Source of the DNA: Micromonospora halophytica
GTDB lineage: Bacteria; Actinomycetota; Actinomycetes; Mycobacteriales; Micromonosporaceae
Reading direction: 5' to 3'
Assembly (NCBI RefSeq): GCF_900090245.1
Contig: NZ_FMDN01000015.1
Span: 82,726-146,725, forward strand
DNA: 64,000 bases
Numbering within the stretch: position 1 is the first letter of the stretch; each line of letters starts with the position of its first letter. Shown here one piece after another: positions 50,436-58,129 of the stretch. Below the pieces are notes generated by a model. That model did not search any database, was not told where the DNA came from, and saw only the letters and a program-made list of their open reading frames with translations. The position numbers and the translations under genes are program-made.

Positions 50436-52534
50436 GGGTGCCTCGTCTCGTGCGGGTCGGGGGTGAGGTGCTTCCAGTCGGTGGTCACCGGGTTCAGTTC
50501 GCCGGCGGCCCAGCGGGGCAGCTGGTCGTCGAAGTGCGGGTCGCCGGGGCGTCCGGACGCGCCGAACGGGACGATCCAGCGGCTGCGGTCGGCGTCGCCG
50601 AGGTCGAAGACGTAGCGGGCGACCGGCCCCCGCCAGCAGGCGTCGGAGGTCCCGGGGACGCTGGCGGTGGCGAGCACGCAGTCGGTGTCCCCGGCGAGGG
50701 CGATGCGGCGGCGCATGGCGGCGACCGCGTCGTCGACGGCCGGCGCCACGCCGAGGTGCACCGGGTGCAGCACGTGCCGCTGTCCCCACGTCTGTGCCGG
50801 TGCGGTCGCGGCGTCCTCCAGCGCCGCCGCCACCACCGGTGCGACGTCCGCGCCGAGCCGGTGCAGCCCGGCGACGACGCCGTCGAGGGCGTGGCCGATG
50901 CGGGCCAGCGGGTCCGTCCACGGTCGGAACAACCTGTCGTACGCGCCGGGGGCGCGCAGCGGGCGCAGGCGCGGGTGCTCGTGCAGCCGGCGGGCCAGGG
51001 CGGTACGCCATGCGGCGAAGGCGCCGGCGTCGAGGCTGTCGGCCCGCATCCGCCCGTCCCAGGTGGTGAGTCGTTCCCGTAGCGCCCGGGCGGGCGGGGT
51101 GAGGGTGTCCGGGGCGAGCCGGTGCAGGGCGTCGCGCAGTGGCGTGGTGGCGAGCCGGGTGTCCGTGTGGATGGTCTCCGGTGCGACGCCCTCGGCCAGC
51201 AGGGCGCGGATCCGCGCGGCACGGTGCGGCGGGGCGAAGTCGCCGCCGAGGTCGGCCACGTCGTCGCGGCGGTCGTTGGCGCAGACGGCGAATCCGTCGA
51301 CCACGACGGGTTTCGACTCCGCGTAGCCGCCCTGCCACCGGTACCGGGGGTCCCAGCCGGGTACCGGTCCGCGCCGGCACCGGTCGTCGCGGGTGGGGAC
51401 GAGTCCGGCGACCAGTTGGTGCACGGCGCCGCTGCGGTCGGCCACCAGGACGCTGTTCACCGGCTCCACCCAGACCCGCAGCGCGTCGGCGACGTCGTCG
51501 ACGGTACGGGCGCGCAGCAACGGCAGCAGCGCGTCGAAGCCGAGGCTCTCCTCGACCCGGGCGGGGGTGCGCAGGCTGATCGCCTCACCGGTGTGCCGGT
51601 CGTGGTCGACGACGGGTCCCCGGGGGGTCTCGATCACCTCCACGGTCTCGGTGTCGCCGCCGCGTACCGTGATCTCCTCGGCGTGGCGGCGGGCCGGCAC
51701 CCAGCCGTCGGCGTCGCGGACCAGCACCCGGTCGCCGTCGCGGCGCAGCTGCTCCCGGTAGAGGTCCTGGTAGTCCGCCATGGCGTTGGTGACCGCCCAG
51801 GCGACCTCGCCGGCGTGGCCGAAGTGGGGCAGCCCCGGCACGCCGGGGAAGGCGAGACCGAACACGTCGAACTCGTCGCAGGCGAGGCGGACCTGCTGGT
51901 AGATGCCGGGCAGTTCGAGCAGGCGATGCGGGTCCCCGGCGATGACCGGCGCGCGCCCGGTGGCCGGGTCGCCGGGCACCGCCCAGGCGTTGCTGCCGGA
52001 GCCGCCCGGTCCCTCGACGGCGAACAGGTCGACCGCGTCGGGGCCGAGGGTGGCCGTGACGTGTGCGCGCCACAGCTTGTTCGGGAAGGTGGCGAAGAGG
52101 ATGTGCTGCACGAGGAACACGCCCAGTGGCGTCCACGGCCGCCACCGGCCGGGCGTGCAGCCGGTGGCCGTGAACTCGGGCGCGCCGGCCGCGCCCTCGG
52201 CGAGGGCGTCGTTGACGCCGTCGGTGTACGCGGTGACCCACCGTCGGGTGGCGGGGGAGAGCCGGTGGAAGCACCGTTCGGCGGTGTCGTCGAGGCGGGC
52301 GCGGCGGGCGAACCGGTCCCAGTCGAGGGCGTCGGGGCCGACGTGTTCGGCGAGCCGGCCCTCGCAGCGCCGGCGCTCGGTCTCGATCTGCCAGGCCCGG
52401 TCGAGGGCGGCCACCCGGCCCTGCAGCCGGGCCAGTTCGTCGACGTTGCCGGCGCGCAGGTGGGGCACGCCCCAGGCGTCGCGATGGATGCCGGTCACGG
52501 TGCGGTTCCGCGGGGACACGCCCGAGCCGGGCAC
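50432..52534 (-). CDS. Penicillin acylase-family Ntn hydrolase
   Basis: The 700-residue protein has the Ntn-hydrolase acylase pattern: TGIHRDAWGVPHLRA at the N-terminus, and GSGSNAWAVPG with Ser181 as the likely nucleophile released by self-cleavage. GDPHRLLELPGIYQQV and PHFGHAGEVAWAVTNAMADY follow. No clear secretion signal is seen, so it may work in the cytoplasm. Acylases of this family are found beside desferrioxamine genes in other actinobacteria and may trim or exchange acyl groups. GTG 52534 is tentative; GTG 52519 is another option. It starts just beyond an iron box. Confidence 0.85.
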   Translation of the reverse strand: MPGSGVSPRNRTVTGIHRDAWGVPHLRAGNVDELARLQGRVAALDRAWQIETERRRCEGRLAEHVGPDALDWDRFARRARLDDTAERCFHRLSPATRRWVTAYTDGVNDALAEGAAGAPEFTATGCTPGRWRPWTPLGVFLVQHILFATFPNKLWRAHVTATLGPDAVDLFAVEGPGGSGSNAWAVPGDPATGRAPVIAGDPHRLLELPGIYQQVRLACDEFDVFGLAFPGVPGLPHFGHAGEVAWAVTNAMADYQDLYREQLRRDGDRVLVRDADGWVPARRHAEEITVRGGDTETVEVIETPRGPVVDHDRHTGEAISLRTPARVEESLGFDALLPLLRARTVDDVADALRVWVEPVNSVLVADRSGAVHQLVAGLVPTRDDRCRRGPVPGWDPRYRWQGGYAESKPVVVDGFAVCANDRRDDVADLGGDFAPPHRAARIRALLAEGVAPETIHTDTRLATTPLRDALHRLAPDTLTPPARALRERLTTWDGRMRADSLDAGAFAAWRTALARRLHEHPRLRPLRAPGAYDRLFRPWTDPLARIGHALDGVVAGLHRLGADVAPVVAAALEDAATAPAQTWGQRHVLHPVHLGVAPAVDDAVAAMRRRIALAGDTDCVLATASVPGTSDACWRGPVARYVFDLGDADRSRWIVPFGASGRPGDPHFDDQLPRWAAGELNPVTTDWKHLTPDPHETRHP

Positions 52535-52549
52535 AGTACGAATATCAAC

Positions 52550-52583
52550 TTAGGCTACCCTTCCCTAACTAAGGTGAACCTTA
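52550..52583. promoter_or_regulatory. Divergent iron boxes (IdeR/DmdR type)
   Basis: Box 1, TTAGGCTACCCTTCCCTAA (52550-52568), matches the 19-bp IdeR/DmdR pattern with a degenerate middle. Next to it TAAGGTGAACCTTA (52570-52583) is an inverted repeat with 6-base arms. They lie between the acylase operon and the SIP-MFS operon and would repress both when iron is sufficient. Confidence 0.75.
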
Positions 52584-52597
52584 CTGGAGGGGGTCGC

Positions 52598-53308
52598 GTG
52601 AAGCGCAACTGGGAAGCCCTGGTGCTCAAGGCGATGGGTGGCCGGGACTTCCGGCTCACCGTGCTCGACGCCGAGTCGGTGGGCGGGGCGTACCGGCGGC
52701 TGCTGGTGAACGGCGGTGGCCTGCTGGAGTCCTGCGGGGTGCACCCCACCATGTGGATCCGGTTGTGGTTCGACGACGGCGGTCGCCCGCACCAGCGCGC
52801 GTACACCCTCGTCGACCCGGACCCCGCGACCGGGCGGTTCCACCTGGAGTTCGCCCTGCACGACGGGTGCGCCGCCCGGTGGGCCGTCGCCGCCCGGGCC
52901 GGCGACACCATCGACGCCACCGTGCAGGGCACTGCGTTCCAGTTGCCGGACCCCGCGCCGCGTCACCTCTACCTGGTCGGCGACGCCGCCTCGCTGCCGG
53001 CGGTCAACAGCCTGCTCGACGCGGCCGCCGACATCCCGGCGACGCTCTGGCTGGAGTACGCCGACGAGGGCGAGCAGGCGCTGCCGGTGCGCGCCCGGAA
53101 GCACCACGAGGTCACCTGGGTGCCGCGCAAGGACGAGGGGCGGTACCTGGTCGAGACCGTGTGCGCGGCCCTGCCCGCCGCCGACGACGCGCACTACTGG
53201 TTCGCCTGCGAGGCGGCCAGCACCCGCGCCGTCACCCGGCACGCCCGCCGTACGCTGGGTGTCGGCAAGCACCAGGTGACCTCGCTCGGCTACTGGAGCG
53301 CCCGGTGA
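52598..53308 (+). CDS. Siderophore-interacting protein (ferric-siderophore reductase, DesF-like)
   Basis: The 236-residue protein belongs to the SIP family, FAD/NAD(P)H-using reductases that release iron from ferric siderophores. HQRAYTLVDPDPATGRFHLE is the FAD-binding RxYT-type motif, and HLYLVGDAASLPAVNSLLDA is the nicotinamide-domain motif. ARKHHEVTWVPRKDEG and YWFACEAASTRAVTRHARRT complete the C-terminal domain. GTG 52598 follows a GGAGGGGG site. It is coupled to the MFS gene by a GTGA overlap and lies under iron-box control. Confidence 0.9.
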   Translation: MKRNWEALVLKAMGGRDFRLTVLDAESVGGAYRRLLVNGGGLLESCGVHPTMWIRLWFDDGGRPHQRAYTLVDPDPATGRFHLEFALHDGCAARWAVAARAGDTIDATVQGTAFQLPDPAPRHLYLVGDAASLPAVNSLLDAAADIPATLWLEYADEGEQALPVRARKHHEVTWVPRKDEGRYLVETVCAALPAADDAHYWFACEAASTRAVTRHARRTLGVGKHQVTSLGYWSAR

Positions 53309-54549
53309 AGGGCCGTCTCGGCGCGCTCGGCGCGCTCTACGTCACCCAGTACCTCGGCATCGGCTTCATCACCGTCGGCCTCACCGCCATCCTGCGCGAC
53401 GGCGGCACCTCGCTGGACACCCTGGCGCTGTTGCAGGTCGTCGGCCTGATCTGGCCGGTCAAGTTCCTCTGGGCGCCGGTCCTCGACCGGTACGGCTCCC
53501 GCCGCCGCGGCCACTACCGCTCCTGGCTGCTGGTGCTCCAGGGCGGTCTGGTGCTGGCCCTGCTGGCCCTCGTCCCGTTCGAGGACCCGGGCGGCCGGCT
53601 CGGTCCGGTCGTCGCGATCTGCGCCGGGTACGTGTTCCTCTCCGCCACCCAGGACATCGCCGTCGACGCCGTCGCCGTCCGGCTGCTCGCCGAGCGCGCC
53701 CGGGGCGCCGGCAACGGCATCCAGGTCGCCGCCAGCTACCTCGGCAACCTGCTCGGCGGCGGCGCGTGCGTGGTGGTCTACGACCGGTACGGCTGGCGGG
53801 CGGCGATCCTGCTGCTGGCCGCGTTGACCTCGCTCGGGCTGCTGGTGGTCTGGCGTTTCCGCGAACCGGTCCGCACCGACCGGGTGGAGTCCACGCGGGC
53901 GGCGTACCGGGCGCTGTTGTCGGTGTTCGGCCAGCCCGGGTGCCGGTGGTGGACCTTCGTGGTGGTGCCGCTGGTCTACGTCGGCGCCGGTGCGGCGTAC
54001 GCGCTGGTGACCCCGGCGCTGGTGGACGCGGGCTGGTCGCTGGCCCGGGTCGGCGTGGTGACCGGGGTGGTGACCAGCGTCCCGGCGATCGTGGCCGGTC
54101 TGCTCGCCGGGGTGGCGGTCGGGCGGTTCGGGCGCAGCGTGGTGCTCGTGGCGGCGGGCGTCGCCCTCGCGGTCTCCACGGCGATGCTGCTGCCGTTGCT
54201 GACCGGACGGGCCCCGCTGGGTGGGACGGTGACCGCGCTGTGCTGCTTCATGGCCGCCTACACGGTCGCCAACGTGGTGCTCTACACGGTCAACATGGAC
54301 TACTCGCGGCCCGGCACCGGCGGCACCGACTTCACGATGCTGTCCTCGGTCGGGCTGGTCTGCTCCTTCGTGGCGGCCTCGGCCGGGCTGGCCGCCGCCG
54401 AGCGGGTGGGCTATCCCACGGTCGCGATGGCCGCCGTTGCCCTGGTCGTGGCCGGTGTCGCGGCGGGCGTCGCCCACCAGCGGCGGTTCCGGCGGGCCCC
54501 TCGGGTCGAGCGGGTCCGCACCACCGAGCCGGCGGCGGCGTCGCACTGA
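53305..54549 (+). CDS. MFS transporter (probable siderophore transport)
   Basis: The 414-residue protein has 12 predicted membrane segments. It resembles AmpG-like and RhtX/FptX-type single-component permeases: LGIGFITVGLTAILRDGG at the start, LWAPVLDRYGSRRRGHYRSW in the first half, and SATQDIAVDAVAVRLL. RhtX/FptX proteins take up siderophores. Its coupling to the SIP gene (GTGA overlap) suggests ferric-siderophore uptake, but export is possible. It ends shortly before the desA iron box. Confidence 0.78.
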   Translation: MKGRLGALGALYVTQYLGIGFITVGLTAILRDGGTSLDTLALLQVVGLIWPVKFLWAPVLDRYGSRRRGHYRSWLLVLQGGLVLALLALVPFEDPGGRLGPVVAICAGYVFLSATQDIAVDAVAVRLLAERARGAGNGIQVAASYLGNLLGGGACVVVYDRYGWRAAILLLAALTSLGLLVVWRFREPVRTDRVESTRAAYRALLSVFGQPGCRWWTFVVVPLVYVGAGAAYALVTPALVDAGWSLARVGVVTGVVTSVPAIVAGLLAGVAVGRFGRSVVLVAAGVALAVSTAMLLPLLTGRAPLGGTVTALCCFMAAYTVANVVLYTVNMDYSRPGTGGTDFTMLSSVGLVCSFVAASAGLAAAERVGYPTVAMAAVALVVAGVAAGVAHQRRFRRAPRVERVRTTEPAAASH

Positions 54550-54580
54550 TCGCAGGGCACACCGGGGGCCGGCGACTCCA

Positions 54581-54605
54581 AAGTTAGGTTAGGCTAACCT
54601 AACTT
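54581..54605. promoter_or_regulatory. Perfect iron box upstream of desA
   Basis: A 25-base perfect palindrome with 12-base arms around G54593 contains the IdeR/DmdR consensus core TTAGGTTAGGCTAACCTAA. It is 81 bases before desA and should give tight iron repression of desABCD and the exporter. Confidence 0.9.
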
Positions 54606-54685
54606 CACGATCGTCGCCGGAGCGCCGGTGGGCGGCGCGCGCTCCGGCGTCCCCTCGTCTCCACTCTCGACCTCTGAGGACCAAC

Positions 54686-56245
54686 ATGAGTCTGTCCGGA
54701 CCAACTGCCGCGGCCCTTCCGCCCGCGGCGGTCCGCGCCCCGGCGGCCACCGGCCGGGCCCACCTGTTCCACACCGGCTCGGTGGAGCACTACCGCCGGG
54801 TGCTGGCCGACGGGATCGACCGGGTCGCCGGCCGGGTGGCCACCGCCGAGACGCCGTTCACCGGCGTCACCCCCGAGCAGCTCGCACCCCGGATCAACGG
54901 CATCGACCTGGACCGGCCGCTGGGCGACACCGGGGCGGCCCTGGACGAGCTCCAGGACGTCTACCTGCGCGACGCGGTGTACTTCCACCACCCGCGCTAC
55001 CTGGCCCACCTGAACTGCCCGGTGGTCATCCCCGCCCTGCTCGGCGAGGCGGTGCTCAGCGCCGTCAACTCCTCGATGGACACCTGGGACCAGAGCGCCG
55101 GTGGCACCCTGATCGAGCGCCGGCTCATCGACTGGACGGCGCAGCGGATCGGGCTCGGCCCCGCCGCCGACGGTGTGTTCACCAGCGGTGGGACCCAGTC
55201 CAACCTGCAGGCGATGCTGCTGGCTCGCGAGGAGGCCTGCGCCCGGGCGGCCGGCCGGCCCGGCGTACGACCGTCCCGGCCGGAAGCGTTGTCGCGGTTG
55301 CGGATCATCACCTCGGTGGCCGGGCACTTCAGCGTGCAGAAGGCGGCGAAGCTGCTCGGCCTCGGCGCGGACGCGGTGGTCACCGTGGCCACCGACGCCG
55401 ACCGCCGGATGCGTACCGACGAACTGGCCGCCACGATCGAGCGTTGCCGGCGCGACGGGCTCACCGTGATGGCCGTGGTGGCGACCGCCGGCACCACCGA
55501 CTTCGGCAGCATCGACCCGCTGCCCGCGATCGCCGACGTCTGCGCGGCGGCCGGCGTGTGGCTGCACGTCGACGCCGCGTACGGCTGCGGCCTGCTGGTC
55601 TCGCCCACCCGGCGGTACCTGCTCGACGGTGTCGAGCGGGCCGACTCGGTGACCGTCGACTACCACAAGTCGTTCTTCCAGCCGGTCAGCTCCAGCGCCC
55701 TGCTGGTGCGCGAGGCCCGGGTGCTGCGGCACGCCACCTGGCACGCCGACTACCTCAACCCGGCCCGGGCCGTCGAGCAGCGCATCCCGAACCAGGTCGA
55801 CAAGAGCATCCAGACCACCCGCCGGTTCGACGCCCTGAAGCTCTGGCTGACCCTGCGCATCATGGGCCCCGAGGCGATCGGCGCGCTCTTCGACGAGGTC
55901 GTCGACCGCGCGGACGCCGCCTGGCGGCTGCTCACCGAGGACCCCCGCTTCGAGGTGGTGACCCGTTCGCAGTTGAGCACCGTCGTCTTCCGCTACCTGC
56001 CGACCGGCGCCGGCCGGCGACTCGTCGACGACGCCAACCTGTACGCCCGCGAGGCCCTCGCGGCGTCCGGGGCCGCCCTCGTCGCCGGCACCAGGGTGGA
56101 CGGCGCGCACCACCTGAAGTTCACCCTGCTCAACCCCGAGACCACCGTGGACGACGTCGCCCACGTGCTCGATCTCATCGCCGAGCACGCTGGCTGGTAC
56201 GTGCGTACCCGCACGGCCGGCGAACTGTCCTGTCCCGTCGGCTGA
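54686..56245 (+). CDS. desA: DesA, PLP-dependent lysine decarboxylase
   Basis: The 519-residue group II decarboxylase makes cadaverine from lysine. FTSGGTQSNLQAM binds the cofactor phosphate, HVDAAYG (294-300) binds the pyridine ring, and VDYHKSFFQP has the Schiff-base Lys328. Its place as first gene of desABCD and the length fit DesA of desferrioxamine clusters. ATG 54686 follows GAGGA. A diaminobutyrate or ornithine decarboxylase would be the alternative, but the cluster favours lysine. Confidence 0.93.
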   Translation: MSLSGPTAAALPPAAVRAPAATGRAHLFHTGSVEHYRRVLADGIDRVAGRVATAETPFTGVTPEQLAPRINGIDLDRPLGDTGAALDELQDVYLRDAVYFHHPRYLAHLNCPVVIPALLGEAVLSAVNSSMDTWDQSAGGTLIERRLIDWTAQRIGLGPAADGVFTSGGTQSNLQAMLLAREEACARAAGRPGVRPSRPEALSRLRIITSVAGHFSVQKAAKLLGLGADAVVTVATDADRRMRTDELAATIERCRRDGLTVMAVVATAGTTDFGSIDPLPAIADVCAAAGVWLHVDAAYGCGLLVSPTRRYLLDGVERADSVTVDYHKSFFQPVSSSALLVREARVLRHATWHADYLNPARAVEQRIPNQVDKSIQTTRRFDALKLWLTLRIMGPEAIGALFDEVVDRADAAWRLLTEDPRFEVVTRSQLSTVVFRYLPTGAGRRLVDDANLYAREALAASGAALVAGTRVDGAHHLKFTLLNPETTVDDVAHVLDLIAEHAGWYVRTRTAGELSCPVG

Positions 56246-56264
56246 CCGCACCTGGAGAAACTCC

Positions 56265-57557
56265 GTGTCGACCCACGACTTCATCGCCGTCGGGCTGGGC
56301 CCGTACAACCTCGGCCTGGCCTGCCTCACCGAGCCGATCGGCGACCTCGACGGCCTGTTCCTGGAGGCGCGCGACGCCTTCGACTGGCACCCCGGCATGC
56401 TGCTGGAGTCCACCCACCTGCAGACGCCGTTCATCGCCGACCTGGTCACACTGGCCGACCCGACCTCCCCGTACTCCTTCCTGAACTACCTCAAGGAGGC
56501 CGGCCGGCTCTACCCGTTCTACATCCGGGAGAACTTCTTCCCGCTGCGCGCCGAGTACAACGACTACTGCCGCTGGGCCGCCGCGAAGCTGCCCGGCGTC
56601 CGGTTCGGCCACGAGGTCACCGCCATCGAGTACGACCCCGCCGACGAGCGGTACGTCGTGCACGCCACGGTGGCCGGCGACCGGGTGACCCACCGCGCCC
56701 GGCACCTGGTGCTCGGCACCGGCACCCCGCCGCACCTGCCCGAGGCGTGCCGGGGGCTGGGCGGCGACCTGATCCACAACTCGCGGTACCGGGAGCACCG
56801 GGCGGCGCTGCGGGCCAGGCGCAGCATCACCGTCATCGGCAGCGGGCAGAGCGCGGCCGAGATCTACCACGACCTGCTCACCGACATCGACAGGTACGGC
56901 TACCAGCTCAACTGGGTGACCCGCTCGCCGCGGTTCTTCCCCCTGGAGTACACCAAGCTCACCCTGGAGATGACCTCCCCGGACTACGTGGACTACTTCC
57001 ACGCCCTGCCCGAGCCGACCCGCTACCGGCTGGAGTCGGAGCAGAAGGGCCTGTTCAAGGGGATCAACGCCGACCTGATCAACGAGATCTACGACCTGCT
57101 GTACGCCAAGAACGTGCACGGCCCGGTGCCGACCCGGCTGATGACCAACACCACGCTGAGCACCGCCGCGTACGACGAGCCGTCCGGCACGTACACGCTG
57201 GGGCTGCGCAACGTCGAGCAGGGACGCGACCTCACCCTCACCACCGAGGGGCTGGTGCTGGCGACCGGCTACCACTACCAGGTCCCCGAGTTCCTGGACC
57301 CGATCCGCGACCGGCTCCGCTGGGACTCCCACGGCCGGTTCGACGTCGCCCGCAACTACAGCGTCGACCACACCGGCCGGGGCGTCTTCCTGCAGAACGC
57401 CGCCACCCACGCGCACAGCGTCACCTCGCCCGACCTGGGCATGGGCCCGTACCGCAACTCGTGGATCATCCGGGAGCTGACCGGGCGGGAGCACTACCCG
57501 ATCGAGGCGCGCATCGCCTTCCAGGAGTTCGGCGTGCCGGCCGGAGCGGCGTCGTGA
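56265..57557 (+). CDS. desB: DesB, cadaverine N-monooxygenase
   Basis: The 430-residue flavin N-hydroxylase converts cadaverine to N-hydroxycadaverine. The FAD motif VGLGPYNLGLA is at 9-19, LQTPFIADL follows, the NADPH motif GSGQSAAEIY is at 192-201, and ATGYHY is in the C-terminal third. It is the lysine/ornithine monooxygenase family used by siderophore pathways. GTG 56265 follows GGAGAAA. It is coupled to desC by a GTGA overlap. Confidence 0.93.
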   Translation: MSTHDFIAVGLGPYNLGLACLTEPIGDLDGLFLEARDAFDWHPGMLLESTHLQTPFIADLVTLADPTSPYSFLNYLKEAGRLYPFYIRENFFPLRAEYNDYCRWAAAKLPGVRFGHEVTAIEYDPADERYVVHATVAGDRVTHRARHLVLGTGTPPHLPEACRGLGGDLIHNSRYREHRAALRARRSITVIGSGQSAAEIYHDLLTDIDRYGYQLNWVTRSPRFFPLEYTKLTLEMTSPDYVDYFHALPEPTRYRLESEQKGLFKGINADLINEIYDLLYAKNVHGPVPTRLMTNTTLSTAAYDEPSGTYTLGLRNVEQGRDLTLTTEGLVLATGYHYQVPEFLDPIRDRLRWDSHGRFDVARNYSVDHTGRGVFLQNAATHAHSVTSPDLGMGPYRNSWIIRELTGREHYPIEARIAFQEFGVPAGAAS

Positions 57558-58129
57558 CCGCGCCGACCTTCCGCCGGGTCGACGACCGGCTGGGGGAGTT
57601 CACCCTGCGCCCCCTCGACCCGGACGGTGACGCGGCGCTGCTGCACCGCTGGGTCACCCACCCCAAGGCCGCGTTCTGGATGATGCAGGACGCCGACCTG
57701 GCCCGGGTGGCGGAGGAGTACCGGCGCATCGCCGTGCACCCGCACCACGAGGCGTTCCTCGGGTCCTGGCGCGGCCGGCCGGCGTTCCTCGCCGAGCGGT
57801 ACGACCCCGCCCACGTCGAACTCGCCGGCCGGTACGACCACGCCGACGGCGACGTCGGCATGCACTTCCTGTGCGCGCCCACCGACACCCCCGTGTCCGG
57901 CTTCACCCGCGCGGTCATCACCACCGTGCTGGCCTGGCTCTTCGCCGACCCCGCCACCCGCCGGGTCGTGGTGGAGCCGGACGTGCGCAACACCGCCGTG
58001 CACGCGCTCAACGCGGCCGTCGGCTTCACCGTCGTCGGCCCGATCCGCAAGCCGGAGAAGGACGCCCTGCTCAGCGTCTGCACCCGCGACCAGTTCCGGA
58101 CCGCCACCCGAGGAGACGTGCCCGCGTGA
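57554..58129 (+). CDS. desC: DesC, N-hydroxycadaverine acyltransferase
   Basis: The 191-residue GNAT-fold enzyme transfers succinyl or acetyl groups from CoA to N-hydroxycadaverine. FTLRPLDPDGDAALLHRWVT, DGDVGMHFLCAP and VVVEPDVRNTAVHALNAAVG match IucB/DesC-like acyltransferases. The gene overlaps both neighbours by four bases. A paralogue lies at 49839-50435. DesC enzymes are known to be tolerant of acyl donors, so the product mix is not predictable. Confidence 0.92.
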   Translation: MTAPTFRRVDDRLGEFTLRPLDPDGDAALLHRWVTHPKAAFWMMQDADLARVAEEYRRIAVHPHHEAFLGSWRGRPAFLAERYDPAHVELAGRYDHADGDVGMHFLCAPTDTPVSGFTRAVITTVLAWLFADPATRRVVVEPDVRNTAVHALNAAVGFTVVGPIRKPEKDALLSVCTRDQFRTATRGDVPA

